Part shown: positions 50,694-61,482 of the stretch, piece by piece | How positions within the stretch are numbered: position 1 is the stretch's first letter | Layout: each line of letters opens with the position of its first letter | From: Affinibrenneria salicis | GTDB taxonomy: Bacteria > Pseudomonadota > Gammaproteobacteria > Enterobacterales > Enterobacteriaceae | DNA: 64,000 nt | Assembly: GCF_008710095.1 (NCBI RefSeq) | Contig: NZ_VYKJ01000005.1 | Span: forward strand, 251,375-315,374 | Direction of reading: 5' to 3' | Translations under genes and position numbers: made by a program | The notes under the pieces: generated by a model | What the model was told of the DNA's origin: nothing | The model's database searches: none | Seen by the model: the letters and a program-made list of their open reading frames with translations, nothing else

Positions 50694-51243
50694 AGAAACC
50701 GAGGCCGTCACCACGATAGACCTGCTGGTCAGAGCGGGCATCAGCGTCACCACCGCCAGCGTGGCCGACGACGGCGCGACCGAAATTCGCTGTTCGCGCG
50801 GCGTTCGTCTGATCGCCGATGCGCCGCTGGTACGGGTCGCCGATGGCGCGTGGGACGCGCTGGTGTTGCCCGGCGGTCTGCAGGGCGCCGAATGTTTCCG
50901 CGACAGTCCGCTGCTGGTTGAACGCATCCGCCAGACTCAGCGCGAAGGTAAAATCATCGCCGCCATCTGCGCCGTGCCGGCCGTGGTGCTGGAGCATCAC
51001 CAGCTGTTTCCGATCGGTAATATGACCGGCTATCCAGGATTAAAAGAACAGATTGACGCGGAGAAATGGCAGGATAAGCGCGTCGTGTTCGACCCGCGCG
51101 TTAACCTGCTCACCAGCCAGGGACCGGGCACCAGCATCGATTTCGCGCTGAAGCTGATTGATTTACTGCTGGGCAAGGAGAAAGCGGCCGAGGTGGCGGC
51201 GCAGCTGGTGCTGGCGCCCGGCATCTATGACTATCAGGCGTGA
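50653..51243 (+). CDS. yajL: YajL, DJ-1 family protein deglycase/chaperone
   Basis: A 196-aa DJ-1/ThiJ/PfpI protein, the same length as E. coli YajL. The redox-active nucleophile is Cys106 in [12 protein letters not shown], with the conserved Glu in [15 protein letters not shown]. It protects proteins against oxidative and methylglyoxal damage; a deglycase role is debated in the literature. AAAGGAAAGTGA precedes the ATG, which lies inside the panE end. A GC-rich hairpin separates it from the convergent thiI. Confidence 0.95.
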   Translation: MSASVLVCLAPGSEETEAVTTIDLLVRAGISVTTASVADDGATEIRCSRGVRLIADAPLVRVADGAWDALVLPGGLQGAECFRDSPLLVERIRQTQREGKIIAAICAVPAVVLEHHQLFPIGNMTGYPGLKEQIDAEKWQDKRVVFDPRVNLLTSQGPGTSIDFALKLIDLLLGKEKAAEVAAQLVLAPGIYDYQA

Positions 51244-51250
51244 AGCGGCG

Positions 51251-51275
51251 GGCCGGGGAGCACGCCGCCCCGGCC
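51251..51275. terminator. Hairpin between convergent yajL and thiI
   Basis: GGCCGGGG, loop AGCACGCCG, CCCCGGCC: an 8-bp all-GC stem between the convergent stops, without a T tract. Confidence 0.5.
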
Positions 51276-51282
51276 GGCGGGA

Positions 51283-52731
51283 TCAGGGCCGATACACCTT
51301 CACATTGTGGTAGCCCTGCTCGCGCAGATAGAGCGCCTGCAGCCGGCTCATCACGCCGCGCTCGCAGAACAGCAGATAGGTTTTGCTCTGGTCGAGCTCG
51401 CTGAACTGTGAGCCCAGCTTGTAGAACGGCAGCGATTTCACGGTCACGTTGTCCAGCGCCAGCGGATGCTCATCCTGCTCATCCGGCGCGCGGATATCCA
51501 GCAGGATATCATCGGGCTTAAACGCCACCACCGTCTCGACTTCGGCCACGTCCTGCTTCGCCTGCTCGGCAATATCACGAATATCGATATTCACAGCGTC
51601 TCTGACCACCCGATCGAGAATGGTGAAATCAAAGCGCGCCTCTTCCCGTTCGATTTTGGCCTTCACCGCCTTCACCGTCGGGCTTTTGGAGATCACGCCG
51701 CAGTATTCCGGCATGGTTTTAGCGAAATCTTCGGTGCCCAGCTCACGCGCCATCTTGATGATGTGTTCCTTGTCGTGCGAAATCAGCGGGCGCAGGATCA
51801 GCGTATCCGAGGCATTGTCGATCAACCGGAGGTTGGTCAGCGTCTGGCTGGAAACCTGGCCGAGCGCCTCGCCGGTCACCAGCGCCTGGACGCCGTAGTA
51901 CTCGGCCACCTGCGACGCCGCGCGCACCATCATGCGCTTCAGCACCACGCCCATCTGACCGTCGTCGACCTTCTCAAGGATTTCCCCCACCACCGGCGCG
52001 AAATCGATGGAAACAAAGCGCACGCGGTGCGAACGGCCGAAGCGGTTCCACAGATAATGCGCCACCTGCTTCACGCCGATCTCATGCGCGGCGCCGCCGA
52101 GGTTAAAGAAACAGTAATGTACGCGGCAGCCGCGGCGCAGCAACATATAGCTGGAAACGCCGGAGTCGAAACCGCCGGAAATCAGCGACAGCACGTCTTC
52201 CTGCGTGCCGATCGGGAAGCCGCCAATCCCTTCGTAGCGGCCCGTGATCAGCAGCAGACGATCCTGTTCGATCTCCAGATGCACGGTCACTTCCGGCGAG
52301 GTCAGATCGACCTGCGCGCTGGCAATGTGCTGATTCAGACCGCCGCCCACGTAGCGTTCCACGTCCTGCGAGCCGAATTCGTGTTTGCCGCGCCGCTTCA
52401 CCCGGACACAAAAACGCTTGCCCTCGAGCCGTTCGCGGTATAATGCCAGCGTTTGCTCAAAAATATCATGCATATCGCTCCAGGCATGATCTTCCACCTC
52501 GAGGATATGGTGGATGCCGGGAATGCGGGTTAACTCGTCGCGAATGTTCAGCCGCTGATTTTCATCCTGCGCGCGCACTTCGATATGATCCCAGTGGCGG
52601 ACTACCGCCAGCGTTTCATCATAATGCTTCAGGACGTTACGAATGTTACCGGTGAGAATCTTAATAAAGCGCAAACGCACAGATTGACTCTTGATGGTGA
52701 TTTCCGGGAACAATTTAATGATAAACTTCAT
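51283..52731 (-). CDS. thiI: tRNA 4-thiouridine synthase / thiamine sulfurtransferase ThiI
   Basis: A 482-aa protein, the same length as E. coli ThiI. Domain order: ferredoxin-like and THUMP (residues 1-165), PP-loop adenylation domain with [15 protein letters not shown] (about 180-194), and a C-terminal rhodanese domain with the persulfide cysteine in [10 protein letters not shown] (about 456). It makes s4U8 in tRNA and supplies sulfur for thiamine thiazole synthesis. It is divergent from xseB across a 239-bp gap. Confidence 0.97.
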   Translation of the reverse strand: MKFIIKLFPEITIKSQSVRLRFIKILTGNIRNVLKHYDETLAVVRHWDHIEVRAQDENQRLNIRDELTRIPGIHHILEVEDHAWSDMHDIFEQTLALYRERLEGKRFCVRVKRRGKHEFGSQDVERYVGGGLNQHIASAQVDLTSPEVTVHLEIEQDRLLLITGRYEGIGGFPIGTQEDVLSLISGGFDSGVSSYMLLRRGCRVHYCFFNLGGAAHEIGVKQVAHYLWNRFGRSHRVRFVSIDFAPVVGEILEKVDDGQMGVVLKRMMVRAASQVAEYYGVQALVTGEALGQVSSQTLTNLRLIDNASDTLILRPLISHDKEHIIKMARELGTEDFAKTMPEYCGVISKSPTVKAVKAKIEREEARFDFTILDRVVRDAVNIDIRDIAEQAKQDVAEVETVVAFKPDDILLDIRAPDEQDEHPLALDNVTVKSLPFYKLGSQFSELDQSKTYLLFCERGVMSRLQALYLREQGYHNVKVYRP

Positions 52732-52792
52732 GGTGGTGGTCGTTACCAGCTAGAAAGGCGTAAATGAATTACCCTGAATACTAAAATCACGT

Positions 52793-52832
52793 TATTGGTA
52801 AGCTCAGCCGGAGACGGCGCGCCTTACCAATA
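52793..52832. repeat. Inverted repeat between thiI and xseB
   Basis: TATTGGTAAG and CTTACCAATA, 10 bp each and perfect, with a 20-bp GC-rich spacer. It lies in the divergent promoter region and could be a hairpin in one of the leaders or an operator. Confidence 0.5.
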
Positions 52833-52970
52833 GCAGCCAGGGCGCGAAGTATATCACCATCCAGGCATTTTAACCGTATAATTACATAGTCACCTGCCGG
52901 TCATAGCTCGCAGGGAAACCGGCTCGCACAGGCCGGTCGCTCGCGTACACATCAGGATTCTGAAGAAATT

Positions 52971-53219
52971 ATGCCAAAAAAAACTGAACAACCCGCCAGT
53001 TTCGAACAATCGCTCGGTGAACTGGAGCAGATCGTCACCCGGCTGGAATCCGGGGACCTACCGCTGGAACAGGCGCTGAATGAGTTTGAACGCGGCGTGC
53101 AGCTGGCGCGTCAGGGGCAGCAAAAGCTGCAGCAGGCCGAACAGCGCGTGCAAATTTTGCTCAGCGACGACGCCGACGCCGGGCTGACCCCGTTCACGCC
53201 GGACAATGAATCGCTATGA
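52971..53219 (+). CDS. xseB: Exodeoxyribonuclease VII small subunit
   Basis: An 82-aa small subunit (E. coli 80) that wraps the large subunit XseA of the single-strand DNA exonuclease. The signature [20 protein letters not shown] and [20 protein letters not shown] is complete and alpha-helical. Its stop overlaps the ispA start (ATGA), coupling translation. It begins the conserved xseB-ispA-dxs operon. Confidence 0.96.
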   Translation: MPKKTEQPASFEQSLGELEQIVTRLESGDLPLEQALNEFERGVQLARQGQQKLQQAEQRVQILLSDDADAGLTPFTPDNESL

Positions 53220-54130
53220 GCGCATTCACCGATCGGCTCGACGCCCACTGTCTGCGGACCAACGCCAGGCTGAGACATATTTTCACCGCGTTGCCTTTTC
53301 AGAGTTCTCCGCTGGTCGACGCTATGCACTATGGCGCACTGTTGGGCGGTAAACGGCTGCGGCCGTTTCTGGTTTACACTACCGGTCAGCTGTTTGGAGT
53401 ACCGCTGACCAGTCTGGACGCGCCGGCCGCCGCGGTGGAATGCATTCATGCCTATTCGCTGATTCATGATGACCTGCCGGCGATGGATAATGACGATCTG
53501 CGTCGCGGTCAGCCCACCTGCCACATTAAGTTCGGCGAGGCCAGCGCGATTCTGGCGGGCGATGCGCTGCAAACGCTGGCCTTCTCGATCCTTGCCGATG
53601 AGCCGATGCCGCACGTCAGCGATCGCAATCGTCTGGCGATGCTGTCCGAACTGGCGCAGGCCAGCGGCGTGGCGGGCATGTGCGGCGGGCAGGCGCTGGA
53701 TCTGGCGGCGGAAGGCCGGCAGATCGATCTGGCCTCGCTGGAGCAGATCCATCGGCATAAAACCGGCGCGCTGATCCGCGCCGCGGTGCGTCTCGGCGCG
53801 CTGGCTGCCGGCGACAAAGGGCGGGCTTCGCTGCCGTTTCTCGATCGTTATGCCGCGGCGATTGGCCTGGCGTTCCAGGTGCAGGATGACATTTTAGACG
53901 TGGTGGGCGATAGCGCGACCACCGGTAAGCGCCAGGGCGCCGACCAGCAACTGGGCAAGAGCACCTATCCCAGCCTGCTTGGGCTGGAAAACGCTCGCGA
54001 CAAAGCGCGCGATCTGTACCAGGAGTCGCTGAGCGCGCTGGATGATCTGGCCGCCTCTCTCACACCGGGAAGCATCGATATTGAACCCTTACAAGCGTTG
54101 GCTAATTTCATCGTCGAACGCGATAAATAA
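53216..54130 (+). CDS. ispA: Farnesyl diphosphate synthase
   Basis: A 304-aa short-chain prenyl transferase (E. coli 299). It condenses DMAPP and IPP into farnesyl diphosphate for undecaprenyl phosphate, quinones and haem O. The first aspartate-rich motif is [11 protein letters not shown] with RRGQPTCH after it, and the second is [13 protein letters not shown]. Upstream [11 protein letters not shown] binds IPP. Its product also serves CyoE in this window. Confidence 0.97.
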   Translation: MSAFTDRLDAHCLRTNARLRHIFTALPFQSSPLVDAMHYGALLGGKRLRPFLVYTTGQLFGVPLTSLDAPAAAVECIHAYSLIHDDLPAMDNDDLRRGQPTCHIKFGEASAILAGDALQTLAFSILADEPMPHVSDRNRLAMLSELAQASGVAGMCGGQALDLAAEGRQIDLASLEQIHRHKTGALIRAAVRLGALAAGDKGRASLPFLDRYAAAIGLAFQVQDDILDVVGDSATTGKRQGADQQLGKSTYPSLLGLENARDKARDLYQESLSALDDLAASLTPGSIDIEPLQALANFIVERDK

Positions 54131-54163
54131 TATCAACACAACATCTCTGATGATGAGCATTCA

Positions 54164-56035
54164 ATGAGTTTTGATATAGCGACATACCCGACACTGGCCT
54201 TAGCAGAAACCCCGGAAGAGCTGCGTCTGTTACCTAAAGAAAGCCTGCCGAAACTGTGTGATGAACTGCGGCAATACTTGCTGGATAGCGTCAGCCGCTC
54301 AAGCGGTCATTTTGCTTCCGGCCTGGGCACGGTCGAGCTGACGGTCGCCCTGCACTACGTCTACAACACGCCGTTCGACCATCTGGTGTGGGATGTAGGC
54401 CATCAGGCCTATCCGCATAAAATTCTGACCGGCCGGCGCGACCGCATCTCGACCATCCGGCAGAAAAACGGCCTGCACCCCTTCCCCTGGCGCAGCGAAA
54501 GCCAGTATGACGTACTGTCCGTCGGCCACTCCTCAACCTCGATCAGCGCCGGGCTGGGCATGGCGGTGGCGGCGGAGCGCGAAGGCAAGGGCCGCCGCAC
54601 CGTGTGCGTCATTGGCGACGGCGCTATCACCGCCGGTATGGCGTTCGAAGCGATGAATCACGCCGGCGATATCCGCCCGGATATGCTGGTCATTCTTAAT
54701 GATAATGAGATGTCGATCTCAGAGAACGTCGGCGCGCTGAACAACCATTTGGCGCAGTTGCTGTCCGGTAAGCTGTACGCCACGCTGCGCGAAGGCGGCA
54801 AGAAGGTGCTGTCCGGCCTGCCGCCGATCAAAGAGCTGGTAAAGCGCACCGAAGAACACATCAAGGGCATGGTGGTGCCCGGCACCCTGTTCGAAGAACT
54901 GGGCTTTAACTATATTGGTCCGGTGGACGGTCACGACGTACAGGCGCTGGCTCAAACGCTGAAAAATATGCGTAGCCTGAAAGGCCCGCAGTTGCTGCAC
55001 ATTATGACCAAAAAAGGTAAAGGCTACGCGCCGGCCGAGCAGGATCCGATCAGCTGGCACGCGGTGCCGAAATTCGATCCGGCCAGCGGTACGCTGCCCA
55101 GCGTTCGCGAAGCGCTGCCCACCTACTCGAAAATCTTCGGCCAGTGGCTGTGCGAAACCGCGGCGAAAGACAGCAAGCTGATGGCGATTACGCCCGCGAT
55201 GCGCGAAGGATCGGGCATGGTGCAGTTCTCGCGCGACTACCCGCAGCAGTATTTCGATGTCGCCATCGCCGAACAGCACGCGGTCACCTTTGCCGCCGGT
55301 CTGGCGATTGGCGGCTACCGGCCGGTGGTGGCGATTTACTCTACCTTCCTGCAGCGCGCCTATGATCAATTGATTCACGATGTGGCGATCCAGCGGTTGC
55401 CGGTGCTGTTCGCCATCGATCGCGGCGGCATTGTCGGCGCCGACGGTCAAACCCACCAGGGCGCGTTCGACCTTTCGTTCCTGCGCTGCATTCCGGGGAT
55501 GGTGATCATGACGCCGAGCGATGAAAATGAATGTCGCCAGATGCTGTACACCGGCTACCATTATCAGCAGGGACCGGTCGCGGTGCGCTATCCGCGCGGC
55601 GCCGGCAGCGGCGCGCCGCTCGAACCGCTGGCGGAAATCACCATCGGTAAAGGCGTGGTGCGACGTAAAGGGCGAAAACTCGCTCTGCTCAACTTCGGCA
55701 CGCTGCTGCCCGAAGCCCACAAGGCGGCGGAAAAGCTAGACGCCACGCTGGTCGATATGCGTTTCGTCAAACCGCTGGATGAGGCGTTAATCGTCGAGCT
55801 GGCGGCTTCGCACCAGGCGTTAATTACGCTGGAAGAAAACGCCGTGATGGGCGGCGCGGGCAGCGGCGTGAACGAACTGGTAATGGCCCGACGCCTTGCG
55901 CTGCCGGTACTGAACATCGGTCTGCCCGACAGGTTCGTGCCGCAGGGCGGTCAGGAAGAGATCCGCGCCGATTTCGGTCTGGACGCCGCGGGTATCGAAC
56001 GACAGATTAACGCCTGGCTGACCGATGCGGATTAA
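54164..56035 (+). CDS. dxs: 1-deoxy-D-xylulose-5-phosphate synthase
   Basis: A 623-aa thiamine-diphosphate enzyme (E. coli 620). It condenses pyruvate and glyceraldehyde 3-phosphate, the first step of the MEP isoprenoid path and a precursor for thiamine and pyridoxal. The ThDP/Mg motif [20 protein letters not shown] ends in [10 protein letters not shown]. The transketolase-like middle domain has [17 protein letters not shown]. It lies 33 nt after ispA in the same operon and is convergent with pgpA. Confidence 0.97.
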   Translation: MSFDIATYPTLALAETPEELRLLPKESLPKLCDELRQYLLDSVSRSSGHFASGLGTVELTVALHYVYNTPFDHLVWDVGHQAYPHKILTGRRDRISTIRQKNGLHPFPWRSESQYDVLSVGHSSTSISAGLGMAVAAEREGKGRRTVCVIGDGAITAGMAFEAMNHAGDIRPDMLVILNDNEMSISENVGALNNHLAQLLSGKLYATLREGGKKVLSGLPPIKELVKRTEEHIKGMVVPGTLFEELGFNYIGPVDGHDVQALAQTLKNMRSLKGPQLLHIMTKKGKGYAPAEQDPISWHAVPKFDPASGTLPSVREALPTYSKIFGQWLCETAAKDSKLMAITPAMREGSGMVQFSRDYPQQYFDVAIAEQHAVTFAAGLAIGGYRPVVAIYSTFLQRAYDQLIHDVAIQRLPVLFAIDRGGIVGADGQTHQGAFDLSFLRCIPGMVIMTPSDENECRQMLYTGYHYQQGPVAVRYPRGAGSGAPLEPLAEITIGKGVVRRKGRKLALLNFGTLLPEAHKAAEKLDATLVDMRFVKPLDEALIVELAASHQALITLEENAVMGGAGSGVNELVMARRLALPVLNIGLPDRFVPQGGQEEIRADFGLDAAGIERQINAWLTDAD

Positions 56036-56043
56036 ACCGCTGC

Positions 56044-56075
56044 GGACACGGCGCGCCGCTGGCGCGGCCGCGTCC
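56044..56075. terminator. Hairpin between convergent dxs and pgpA
   Basis: GGACACGGCGCGCC, loop GCT, GGCGCGGCCGCGTCC pair with one bulge on each arm. It starts 8 nt after the dxs stop and has no T tract. Confidence 0.5.
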
Positions 56076-56086
56076 GGCCTCCAGGC

Positions 56087-56605
56087 TTAGAACAGCGGCC
56101 AGTGGTGGCCGATCCAGTACAGAATGCCGGCGGAAATAACCCCGGCGACGATATCGTCGACCATTATTCCCATTCCGCCCTGCACGTTACGGTCAAACCA
56201 GCGGATCGGCCAGGGTTTCCACATATCCAGAATGCGGAAAATCACAAACCCCAACGCAACCCACGGCCATTCGTTGACCGGCAACGCCATCAACGTGATC
56301 CACATCCCGACGAACTCGTCCCAGACGATACTGCCGTGATCGTGCACGCCCATGTCCCTGGCGGTACGGTGACACAGGTAAACGCCGATGCAGATGCTGA
56401 ACATGACGACCAGCGAATAGAGCTGCCACGGCAGAAAGGTCATCAGATACCAGAACGGGATCGCCGCCAGCGACCCCATGGTGCCGGGCAGCCACGGCGA
56501 CAAACCGCTGCCGAAGCCGGTAGCCAGCAGATGCCATGGATTGCTCATCCGCAGCCGTTTTTTGGCGATCGCCGAGCCCTTATGCCCGGTTGCTAAAGTG
56601 GTCAT
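56087..56605 (-). CDS. pgpA: Phosphatidylglycerophosphatase A
   Basis: A 172-aa inner-membrane enzyme that dephosphorylates phosphatidylglycerol phosphate. The same length as E. coli PgpA, with [20 protein letters not shown], the acidic active-site segment [20 protein letters not shown] and the C-terminal [19 protein letters not shown]. Four membrane segments are apparent. It overlaps the thiL end by 26 nt, so the pair is translationally coupled as in E. coli. Confidence 0.96.
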   Translation of the reverse strand: MTTLATGHKGSAIAKKRLRMSNPWHLLATGFGSGLSPWLPGTMGSLAAIPFWYLMTFLPWQLYSLVVMFSICIGVYLCHRTARDMGVHDHGSIVWDEFVGMWITLMALPVNEWPWVALGFVIFRILDMWKPWPIRWFDRNVQGGMGIMVDDIVAGVISAGILYWIGHHWPLF

Positions 56606-57560
56606 ATCCCTTCCAGTTTAATTCGACGACCTGATTGTTACGCAGGAAACGCAGACCTTCGGAAGCCGGGCCGGTCTGCCCGATGCAGGTATAGCTCACG
56701 CCCAGCTGCCCCAGCGCCATATCCAGCGCGCCGCGGTTAAGTTCGGGCACGGTAAAGCACAGTTCGTAATCTTCCCCGCCGCTCAGCGCCCAGCGCAGCG
56801 CCTGGTCGGCGTCGACGTGCCGGCTCAGCGCGGCGGAACAGGGCAGCGCGTCGAGGTTAATGCGCGCGCCGCAGTCGCTGGCGCGCAGGATGTGCGGCAA
56901 ATCGGAAATCAGGCCATCCGACAGGTCGATGGCCGCGCTGGCCAGACTGCGCAACGCCTGCCCCTGCAACACCCGCGGCTGAGGACGCAAATGACGCTGA
57001 ATCAGCTGGTTGCGCACCTCGCGATCGTCGATGAGCAGCCGCTCCTGCAGCAGCGCCAGCCCGGCGGCGCTGTCGCCCAGCGTGCCGGTCACATAAATCC
57101 AGTCGCCGGGGCGCGCGCCGCCGCGGGTTAAGGCGCGGCCGGCCGGGATCAGCCCGTGGATGGTCAGCGTCAGGCTCAGCGGCCCGCGCGTGGTGTCGCC
57201 GCCGATCAACTGCATATCGTAGTAGTCGAGCTGCTCAAACAGGCTGTTGCTGTAGGCGGCCAGCCAGTCGCTATCCACCTCCGGCAACGTGAGCGCCAGC
57301 GAGAGCCACGCGGGGTCCGCGCCCATCGCCGCCAGATCGCTCAAATTCACAGCCAGAGATTTATAACCCAGATCGGCGGGATCGATGTCCGGTAAAAAGT
57401 GTACACCGGCCACCAGCGTATCGGTGCTGACCGCCAGCAATTGCTTTTCGGCGACCGTCAACAAGGCGCAATCGTCGCCGATGCCCAGCGCCACATCCCG
57501 GCGAGAACTTCTCACCCGGTTAAAATAGCGGGCGATGAGATCAAATTCACCCTCAGCCAT
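56580..57560 (-). CDS. thiL: Thiamine-monophosphate kinase
   Basis: A 326-aa kinase (E. coli 325) that phosphorylates thiamine monophosphate to the active cofactor. Motifs: [63 protein letters not shown] and [13 protein letters not shown]. The ATG at 57560 matches the family start [13 protein letters not shown] and has GGAAAG upstream; the frame extends 38 codons further but only through intergenic sequence. pgpA overlaps its end. Its cofactor product is needed by Dxs nearby. Confidence 0.96.
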   Translation of the reverse strand: MAEGEFDLIARYFNRVRSSRRDVALGIGDDCALLTVAEKQLLAVSTDTLVAGVHFLPDIDPADLGYKSLAVNLSDLAAMGADPAWLSLALTLPEVDSDWLAAYSNSLFEQLDYYDMQLIGGDTTRGPLSLTLTIHGLIPAGRALTRGGARPGDWIYVTGTLGDSAAGLALLQERLLIDDREVRNQLIQRHLRPQPRVLQGQALRSLASAAIDLSDGLISDLPHILRASDCGARINLDALPCSAALSRHVDADQALRWALSGGEDYELCFTVPELNRGALDMALGQLGVSYTCIGQTGPASEGLRFLRNNQVVELNWKGYDHFSNRA

Positions 57561-57592
57561 AAGCTTTCCAGACCGCATGATGTCAAAACAAA

Positions 57593-57616
57593 TCAGGGCC
57601 GGATTTCCGGCCCTGA
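57593..57616. terminator. Hairpin in the nusB-thiL gap
   Basis: TCAGGGCCGG, loop ATTT, CCGGCCCTGA: a 10-bp perfect stem followed on the minus strand by TTTGTTTTG. It lies 183 nt after the nusB stop and 33 nt before the thiL ATG, so it probably ends or attenuates nusB transcription. The gap (239 bp) otherwise shows no gene. Confidence 0.6.
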
Positions 57617-57799
57617 GCTTAATGACATACCCTGTTCGTTCCCCGTCGCCGTTCTCGCGCCAGCGAGGATCCAACCTCTAAAGTAATATCTTGATTATCC
57701 TTAGATACCTGTCTTAACAGATACGAGGGGTCGCCAGGATATGTCGAAAATAAGGGCTTCAACGCTGTTCGCCGGCCGGACTTCGGCCCGGCGCGCGGC

Positions 57800-58219
57800 T
57801 TAACGCTTATTCTTGCGCACGGTAGGTGCGACTTTATCCAGCACGCCGTTAACAAACTTATGGCTGTCTTCGGCGCCGAACACTTTCGCCAGTTCGATCG
57901 CTTCGTTAATGGCGACTTTATAAGGCACGTCTTCACGCTTGCTCAGTTCATACAGCGCCAGGCGCAGAACCGCTTTCTCAACCTGGCCCAGGTCGCCGAG
58001 CTGACGCGACAGATAGGGCACCATCAGAGCATCCAGTTTATCCGCCTGGGTCGCCACGCCAGCCAGCAGTTCGCGGAAGTAGGCGATATCAACACCTTTA
58101 ACATCCTGCTCGCTCAGGAATTGTAGTTCAACATCAGCAATGTCATTTTTAGACAACTGCCAGGAATAAAGCGCTTGAACCGCACATTCACGGGCGCGGC
58201 GACGAGCAGCTGGTTTCAC
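57800..58219 (-). CDS. nusB: Transcription antitermination factor NusB
   Basis: A 139-aa all-helical protein, the same length as E. coli NusB. With NusE (S10) it binds boxA RNA and supports antitermination in rRNA operons. It starts [20 protein letters not shown], and the C-terminal part [20 protein letters not shown] and FVNGVLDKV is diagnostic. ribE lies 22 nt upstream on the same strand, giving nrdR-ribD-ribE-nusB. Confidence 0.97.
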   Translation of the reverse strand: MKPAARRRARECAVQALYSWQLSKNDIADVELQFLSEQDVKGVDIAYFRELLAGVATQADKLDALMVPYLSRQLGDLGQVEKAVLRLALYELSKREDVPYKVAINEAIELAKVFGAEDSHKFVNGVLDKVAPTVRKNKR

Positions 58220-58241
58220 GTAATTCCCCTTACTTAATCAA

Positions 58242-58712
58242 TCAGGCTTTAATAGCTTTCAATACATTAATCATTTCCAGCGCGGTCAGGGCAGCTTCTG
58301 CGCCTTTGTTACCCGCTTTGGTACCCGCACGTTCAATGGCCTGCTCAATACTTTCAGTGGTCAGTACGCCAAAGGCCACCGGAATCGTACTGCTTACCGC
58401 GACCTGCGACAGGCCGGAGCTGCACTCGCCGGCAACGTATTCAAAGTGAGCTGTGCCGCCGCGAATCACCGTTCCCAACGCAACGACCGCGTCATAGCGG
58501 CCGCTATCGGCCAGCGCGCGCACCGCCAGAGGCAGTTCGTAGGCGCCCGGAACCCAGACCACGGTAATGTCGTCATCGCCGACCTGACCGATACGCTTCA
58601 GCGCGTCGACCGCGCCTTCCAGCAGGCTGTCGTTGATGAAATGGTTAAAACGTGCAATCGCAATCGCCACGCGGGCGCCGGGAGTGGCAACAACCCCTTC
58701 GATAACGTTCAT
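58242..58712 (-). CDS. ribE: 6,7-dimethyl-8-ribityllumazine synthase
   Basis: A 156-aa lumazine synthase (ribH in other naming), the same length as E. coli. It joins the ribityl-pyrimidine with 3,4-dihydroxybutanone phosphate in the penultimate step of riboflavin synthesis and assembles into an icosahedral shell in related species. Motifs: [49 protein letters not shown] with the catalytic His, and [19 protein letters not shown]. It lies 111 nt after ribD. Confidence 0.97.
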   Translation of the reverse strand: MNVIEGVVATPGARVAIAIARFNHFINDSLLEGAVDALKRIGQVGDDDITVVWVPGAYELPLAVRALADSGRYDAVVALGTVIRGGTAHFEYVAGECSSGLSQVAVSSTIPVAFGVLTTESIEQAIERAGTKAGNKGAEAALTALEMINVLKAIKA

Positions 58713-58823
58713 AGCGTTCCTTAATTATCTGGTTTCATACCCCGCAGGGGGGCGGATTCTATCATATTCTTAGCGCCGCGTATGCGGTTTTGTCGGCGCG
58801 GCCAGCGCATGCGGGCCTGGCGC

Positions 58824-59948
58824 TCAGGCTCGCGGCCGCAAGCGCAGGCGGATATCCGGGCCGACCTGGCGCGCCTCGTCGATGTCGAACGCCGGCGCAG
58901 CGGCCAGCCGCTCAAGACCCGGCAGGACGCACAGACCGCGCGCGCCGTCGCCCAGCAGCTTCGGCGCCAGATACAGAATCAGCTCATCCACCAGACCGGC
59001 CGTCAGCAACGCGCCGGCCAGCCGGGCGCCGGCCTCGACCCAGACCGAGTTAATCTGACGCTCGCCCAGCAGCCGCATCAGCGCCGTCAGATCGACGCCA
59101 TCGCCCTGGGCGGGCAATAACAGTTGCTCGACAGTGTCCGGCCACGCCTGCTCGTCGGGCTGTAAACGCGCCAGCCAGGTCTGGCCGGCCTCGCCGATCA
59201 GACGATGATGCGGCGTCACGCGCCGCCGGCTATCGACAATCACCCGCACCGGCTGACGCAGCGGCTGAACGGGGTAGCGACGCAGCGTATCGGCGTCAAA
59301 ACCTGCCCGGCGCACGGTCAGCGCCGGATCGTCGGCCAGCACGGTCGCGCTGCTGCTGAGAATCGCGGCGCTTTGCGCGCGAAAACGCTGCACGTCCTGA
59401 CGCGCCTGCGGCGAAGTGATCCACTGGCTTTCGCCGGACGCCATCGCGGTCCGGCCGTCAAGCGAGGCGGCCAGCTTGAGCTGTACATAGGGGAAACCGG
59501 TGCGCATTCGCTTCAGGAAACCGGGATTGAGCGCTTCCGCTTCCGCCCTCATCAGACCGTGGCTGACCTCAACCCCGGCCTGCCGCAGCCGGCGCAAGCC
59601 GCGGCCGGCCACCTGCGGATTCGGATCCTGCATACAGGCGACGACGCGCGCCACCCCGGCGGCGATCAGCGCCTCGCAGCAGGGCGGCGTGCGGCCAAAG
59701 TGGCTGCACGGCTCCAGCGTTACGTAAGCGGTGGCGCCGCGCGCCCGCTCGCCCGCCATGCGCAGAGCGTGAACTTCGGCGTGGGGTTCGCCGGCGCGCA
59801 GATGATAACCCTCGCCGACAATCGCCCCGTCGCGCACGATGACGCAGCCGACGTTAGGATTCGGCGCGGTGGTGAAACATCCGCGGCGCGCCAATTCCAG
59901 CGCGCGCGCCATGTAAAATTCATCCGGCCTGTTGCTATTGAGCGCCAT
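58824..59948 (-). CDS. ribD: Bifunctional riboflavin deaminase/reductase RibD
   Basis: A 374-aa protein (E. coli 367). The N-terminal zinc deaminase (residues 1-145) has PHAEVHALRMAGERA and LEPCSHFGRTPPCCEALI. The C-terminal NADPH-dependent reductase (150-370) has YVQLKLAASLDGRTA and WVEAGARLAGALL. It performs two early steps of riboflavin synthesis. The gene is very GC-rich and begins 11 nt after nrdR. An ATG near AATTTAACC-type leader fits the family start MALNSNRPDEFYMARALELA. Confidence 0.96.
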   Translation of the reverse strand: MALNSNRPDEFYMARALELARRGCFTTAPNPNVGCVIVRDGAIVGEGYHLRAGEPHAEVHALRMAGERARGATAYVTLEPCSHFGRTPPCCEALIAAGVARVVACMQDPNPQVAGRGLRRLRQAGVEVSHGLMRAEAEALNPGFLKRMRTGFPYVQLKLAASLDGRTAMASGESQWITSPQARQDVQRFRAQSAAILSSSATVLADDPALTVRRAGFDADTLRRYPVQPLRQPVRVIVDSRRRVTPHHRLIGEAGQTWLARLQPDEQAWPDTVEQLLLPAQGDGVDLTALMRLLGERQINSVWVEAGARLAGALLTAGLVDELILYLAPKLLGDGARGLCVLPGLERLAAAPAFDIDEARQVGPDIRLRLRPRA

Positions 59949-59959
59949 TTAACCTGTCC

Positions 59960-60409
59960 TTAGTCCTGCAGGCGGGCGATTTCCTCGCCGAACTCGCGGA
60001 TATCCTCAAAGCTGCGATAAACCGAGGCAAAGCGGATATAGGCGACCTTATCCAGTTTTTTCAGCGCATCCATCACCAGATTGCCCACCACCCGGGTCGC
60101 CACCTCGCGTTCGCCGGTGGCGCGCAGCTGCGATTTTATATGGGTAATCGCCATCTCCACGTCGTCGGAGCTGACCGGGCGCTTCTCCAGCGCCTTTTGC
60201 ATGCCGCTGCGCAATTTTTCCTCATTGAAGGGCTCGCGCACATCATTGCTCTTAATCACGCGCGGCATGACCAGTTCCGCCACTTCAAAGGTGGTGAAGC
60301 GTTCATTGCAAACCAGACACTGACGCCGGCGCCGTACCTGAGATCCTTCGCCGACCAGGCGGGAGTCAATAACTTTGGTATCGACAGCAGAACAAAACGG
60401 ACAATGCAT
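59960..60409 (-). CDS. nrdR: NrdR, repressor of ribonucleotide reductase genes
   Basis: A 149-aa regulator, the same length as E. coli NrdR. The N-terminal zinc ribbon is [16 protein letters not shown] with the second pair in CLVCNERF. The ATP-cone domain (about residues 48-138) senses ATP and dATP and sets binding to NrdR boxes before nrd operons. It is the first gene of the nrdR-ribD-ribE-nusB cluster and is divergent from yajI. Confidence 0.97.
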   Translation of the reverse strand: MHCPFCSAVDTKVIDSRLVGEGSQVRRRRQCLVCNERFTTFEVAELVMPRVIKSNDVREPFNEEKLRSGMQKALEKRPVSSDDVEMAITHIKSQLRATGEREVATRVVGNLVMDALKKLDKVAYIRFASVYRSFEDIREFGEEIARLQD

Positions 60410-60610
60410 AACCCTTCCCGAGATTCACCCAACATGCTGATAGTTTACCCTGAATTAGCAGGCTAACCCAAACCTGTCGACGTTCGATCCGCGCAGCGGT
60501 CCCGCAAAATATGAAGAATGCCGCCCAACCGCTATAAGTTGCAACGCATGCCGGCTACACTATCAATAACATAGCATTGAAACAGGCGGCACATCCGGAA
60601 GGAAACACCA

Positions 60611-61171
60611 ATGATAATCCGTTATTCCGCCGCCGGCCTGGCGTCGGCGATTTTGCTGCTGGCGGGTTGCGCCCAGCCGGTGCAGCAACAACATTTGCAG
60701 GCTGAGGTCAGCCAACTGGCCAGTCAGTTGCAGACGCTGACCGATCGGGCGACCGCGCTGAAATATCAGAACGACCTGAACAGCCAGTCCACCAGCGGCG
60801 TCTGGCTGCTGCCGGCGGCGCGCAACCGCGCGCTGGTGCAGAGTGAGCCGGGCCAGCTGAGCCTGTCGCTCAGCCATATTGAATCGGAAGCCAACGGCAC
60901 GCGCGCGCTGCTGCACATCCGTAGCGTGGATCCCGGCACGCTGCCCGCCTTAACGGCGCAGGTGGCCTGGGGCCAACTCGATCCGGTCACCGGCAAGCCG
61001 CTTACCCGCGATATGCAGATGCAAACCATCCATACCGAACTGACGCTGCTGCCAAAATCAGACGCGACGGTGGAGCTACGCCTTAGCGAGATAGCGCCGG
61101 AACAGTTGGGCTTCGTGCGCATCAGCCACATTCAGGCGCAGAATCTGTCCGGCGACGCGGCGGCGAAATAA
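60611..61171 (+). CDS. yajI: YajI-like lipoprotein (DUF3251)
   Basis: A 186-aa lipoprotein (E. coli YajI about 179 aa). The signal peptide MIIRYSAAGLASAILLLAGC ends in a lipobox. A short coiled-coil-like stretch (EVSQLASQLQTLTDRATALK) precedes the conserved domain (about residues 60-180). The position next to nrdR matches yajI. The function is unknown. tsx and yajD, which separate yajI from secF in E. coli, are missing here. Confidence 0.87.
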   Translation: MIIRYSAAGLASAILLLAGCAQPVQQQHLQAEVSQLASQLQTLTDRATALKYQNDLNSQSTSGVWLLPAARNRALVQSEPGQLSLSLSHIESEANGTRALLHIRSVDPGTLPALTAQVAWGQLDPVTGKPLTRDMQMQTIHTELTLLPKSDATVELRLSEIAPEQLGFVRISHIQAQNLSGDAAAK

Positions 61172-61261
61172 ACGCCGGCCGCAACAGGCCGCGCTAACAG
61201 AAGGTAATGCCGTTCGGTTAAGCGTTTTTACACCGTTTTGAGTATTTATCGGATATGTAAA

Positions 61262-61287
61262 GCACCGTTCGCTGATAGCGTCGGTGC
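61262..61287 (+). terminator. Hairpin downstream of yajI
   Basis: GCACCG and CGGTGC enclose an inner CGCT-GAT-AGCG stem, followed by CTTCTCCT. It lies 91 nt after the yajI stop. The T content after it is low, so termination is uncertain. Confidence 0.45.
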
Positions 61288-61320
61288 CTTCTCCTGTACG
61301 GAAGAATGCGCCATTTTATG

Positions 61321-61338
61321 GTTACATACTGATGTAAC
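61321..61338. repeat. Inverted repeat in the yajI-secF gap
   Basis: GTTACAT, loop ACTG, ATGTAAC: a perfect 7-bp inverted repeat that looks like a dimeric regulator site. No adjacent promoter or gene explains it. The gap 61172-61693 holds no complete gene. Confidence 0.4.
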
Positions 61339-61482
61339 AGCCATATCCCGCATTAGTCCCCTCATAAGAACCAGCCGGACTGTCTGCTGTACAGGTAAGC
61401 GTCTTCGGCGAACACAGCCCGGGAGAGTGCCTGGTAAAGCCTCCCCTATCCGGCTCGGGTTAGTTTCCCGTCGAAAAACGGA

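Noticed and set aside
57619..57936. 105-codon minus-strand frame overlapping nusB and the nusB-thiL gap
   Set aside because: It runs out of frame through the nusB end and has no family resemblance.
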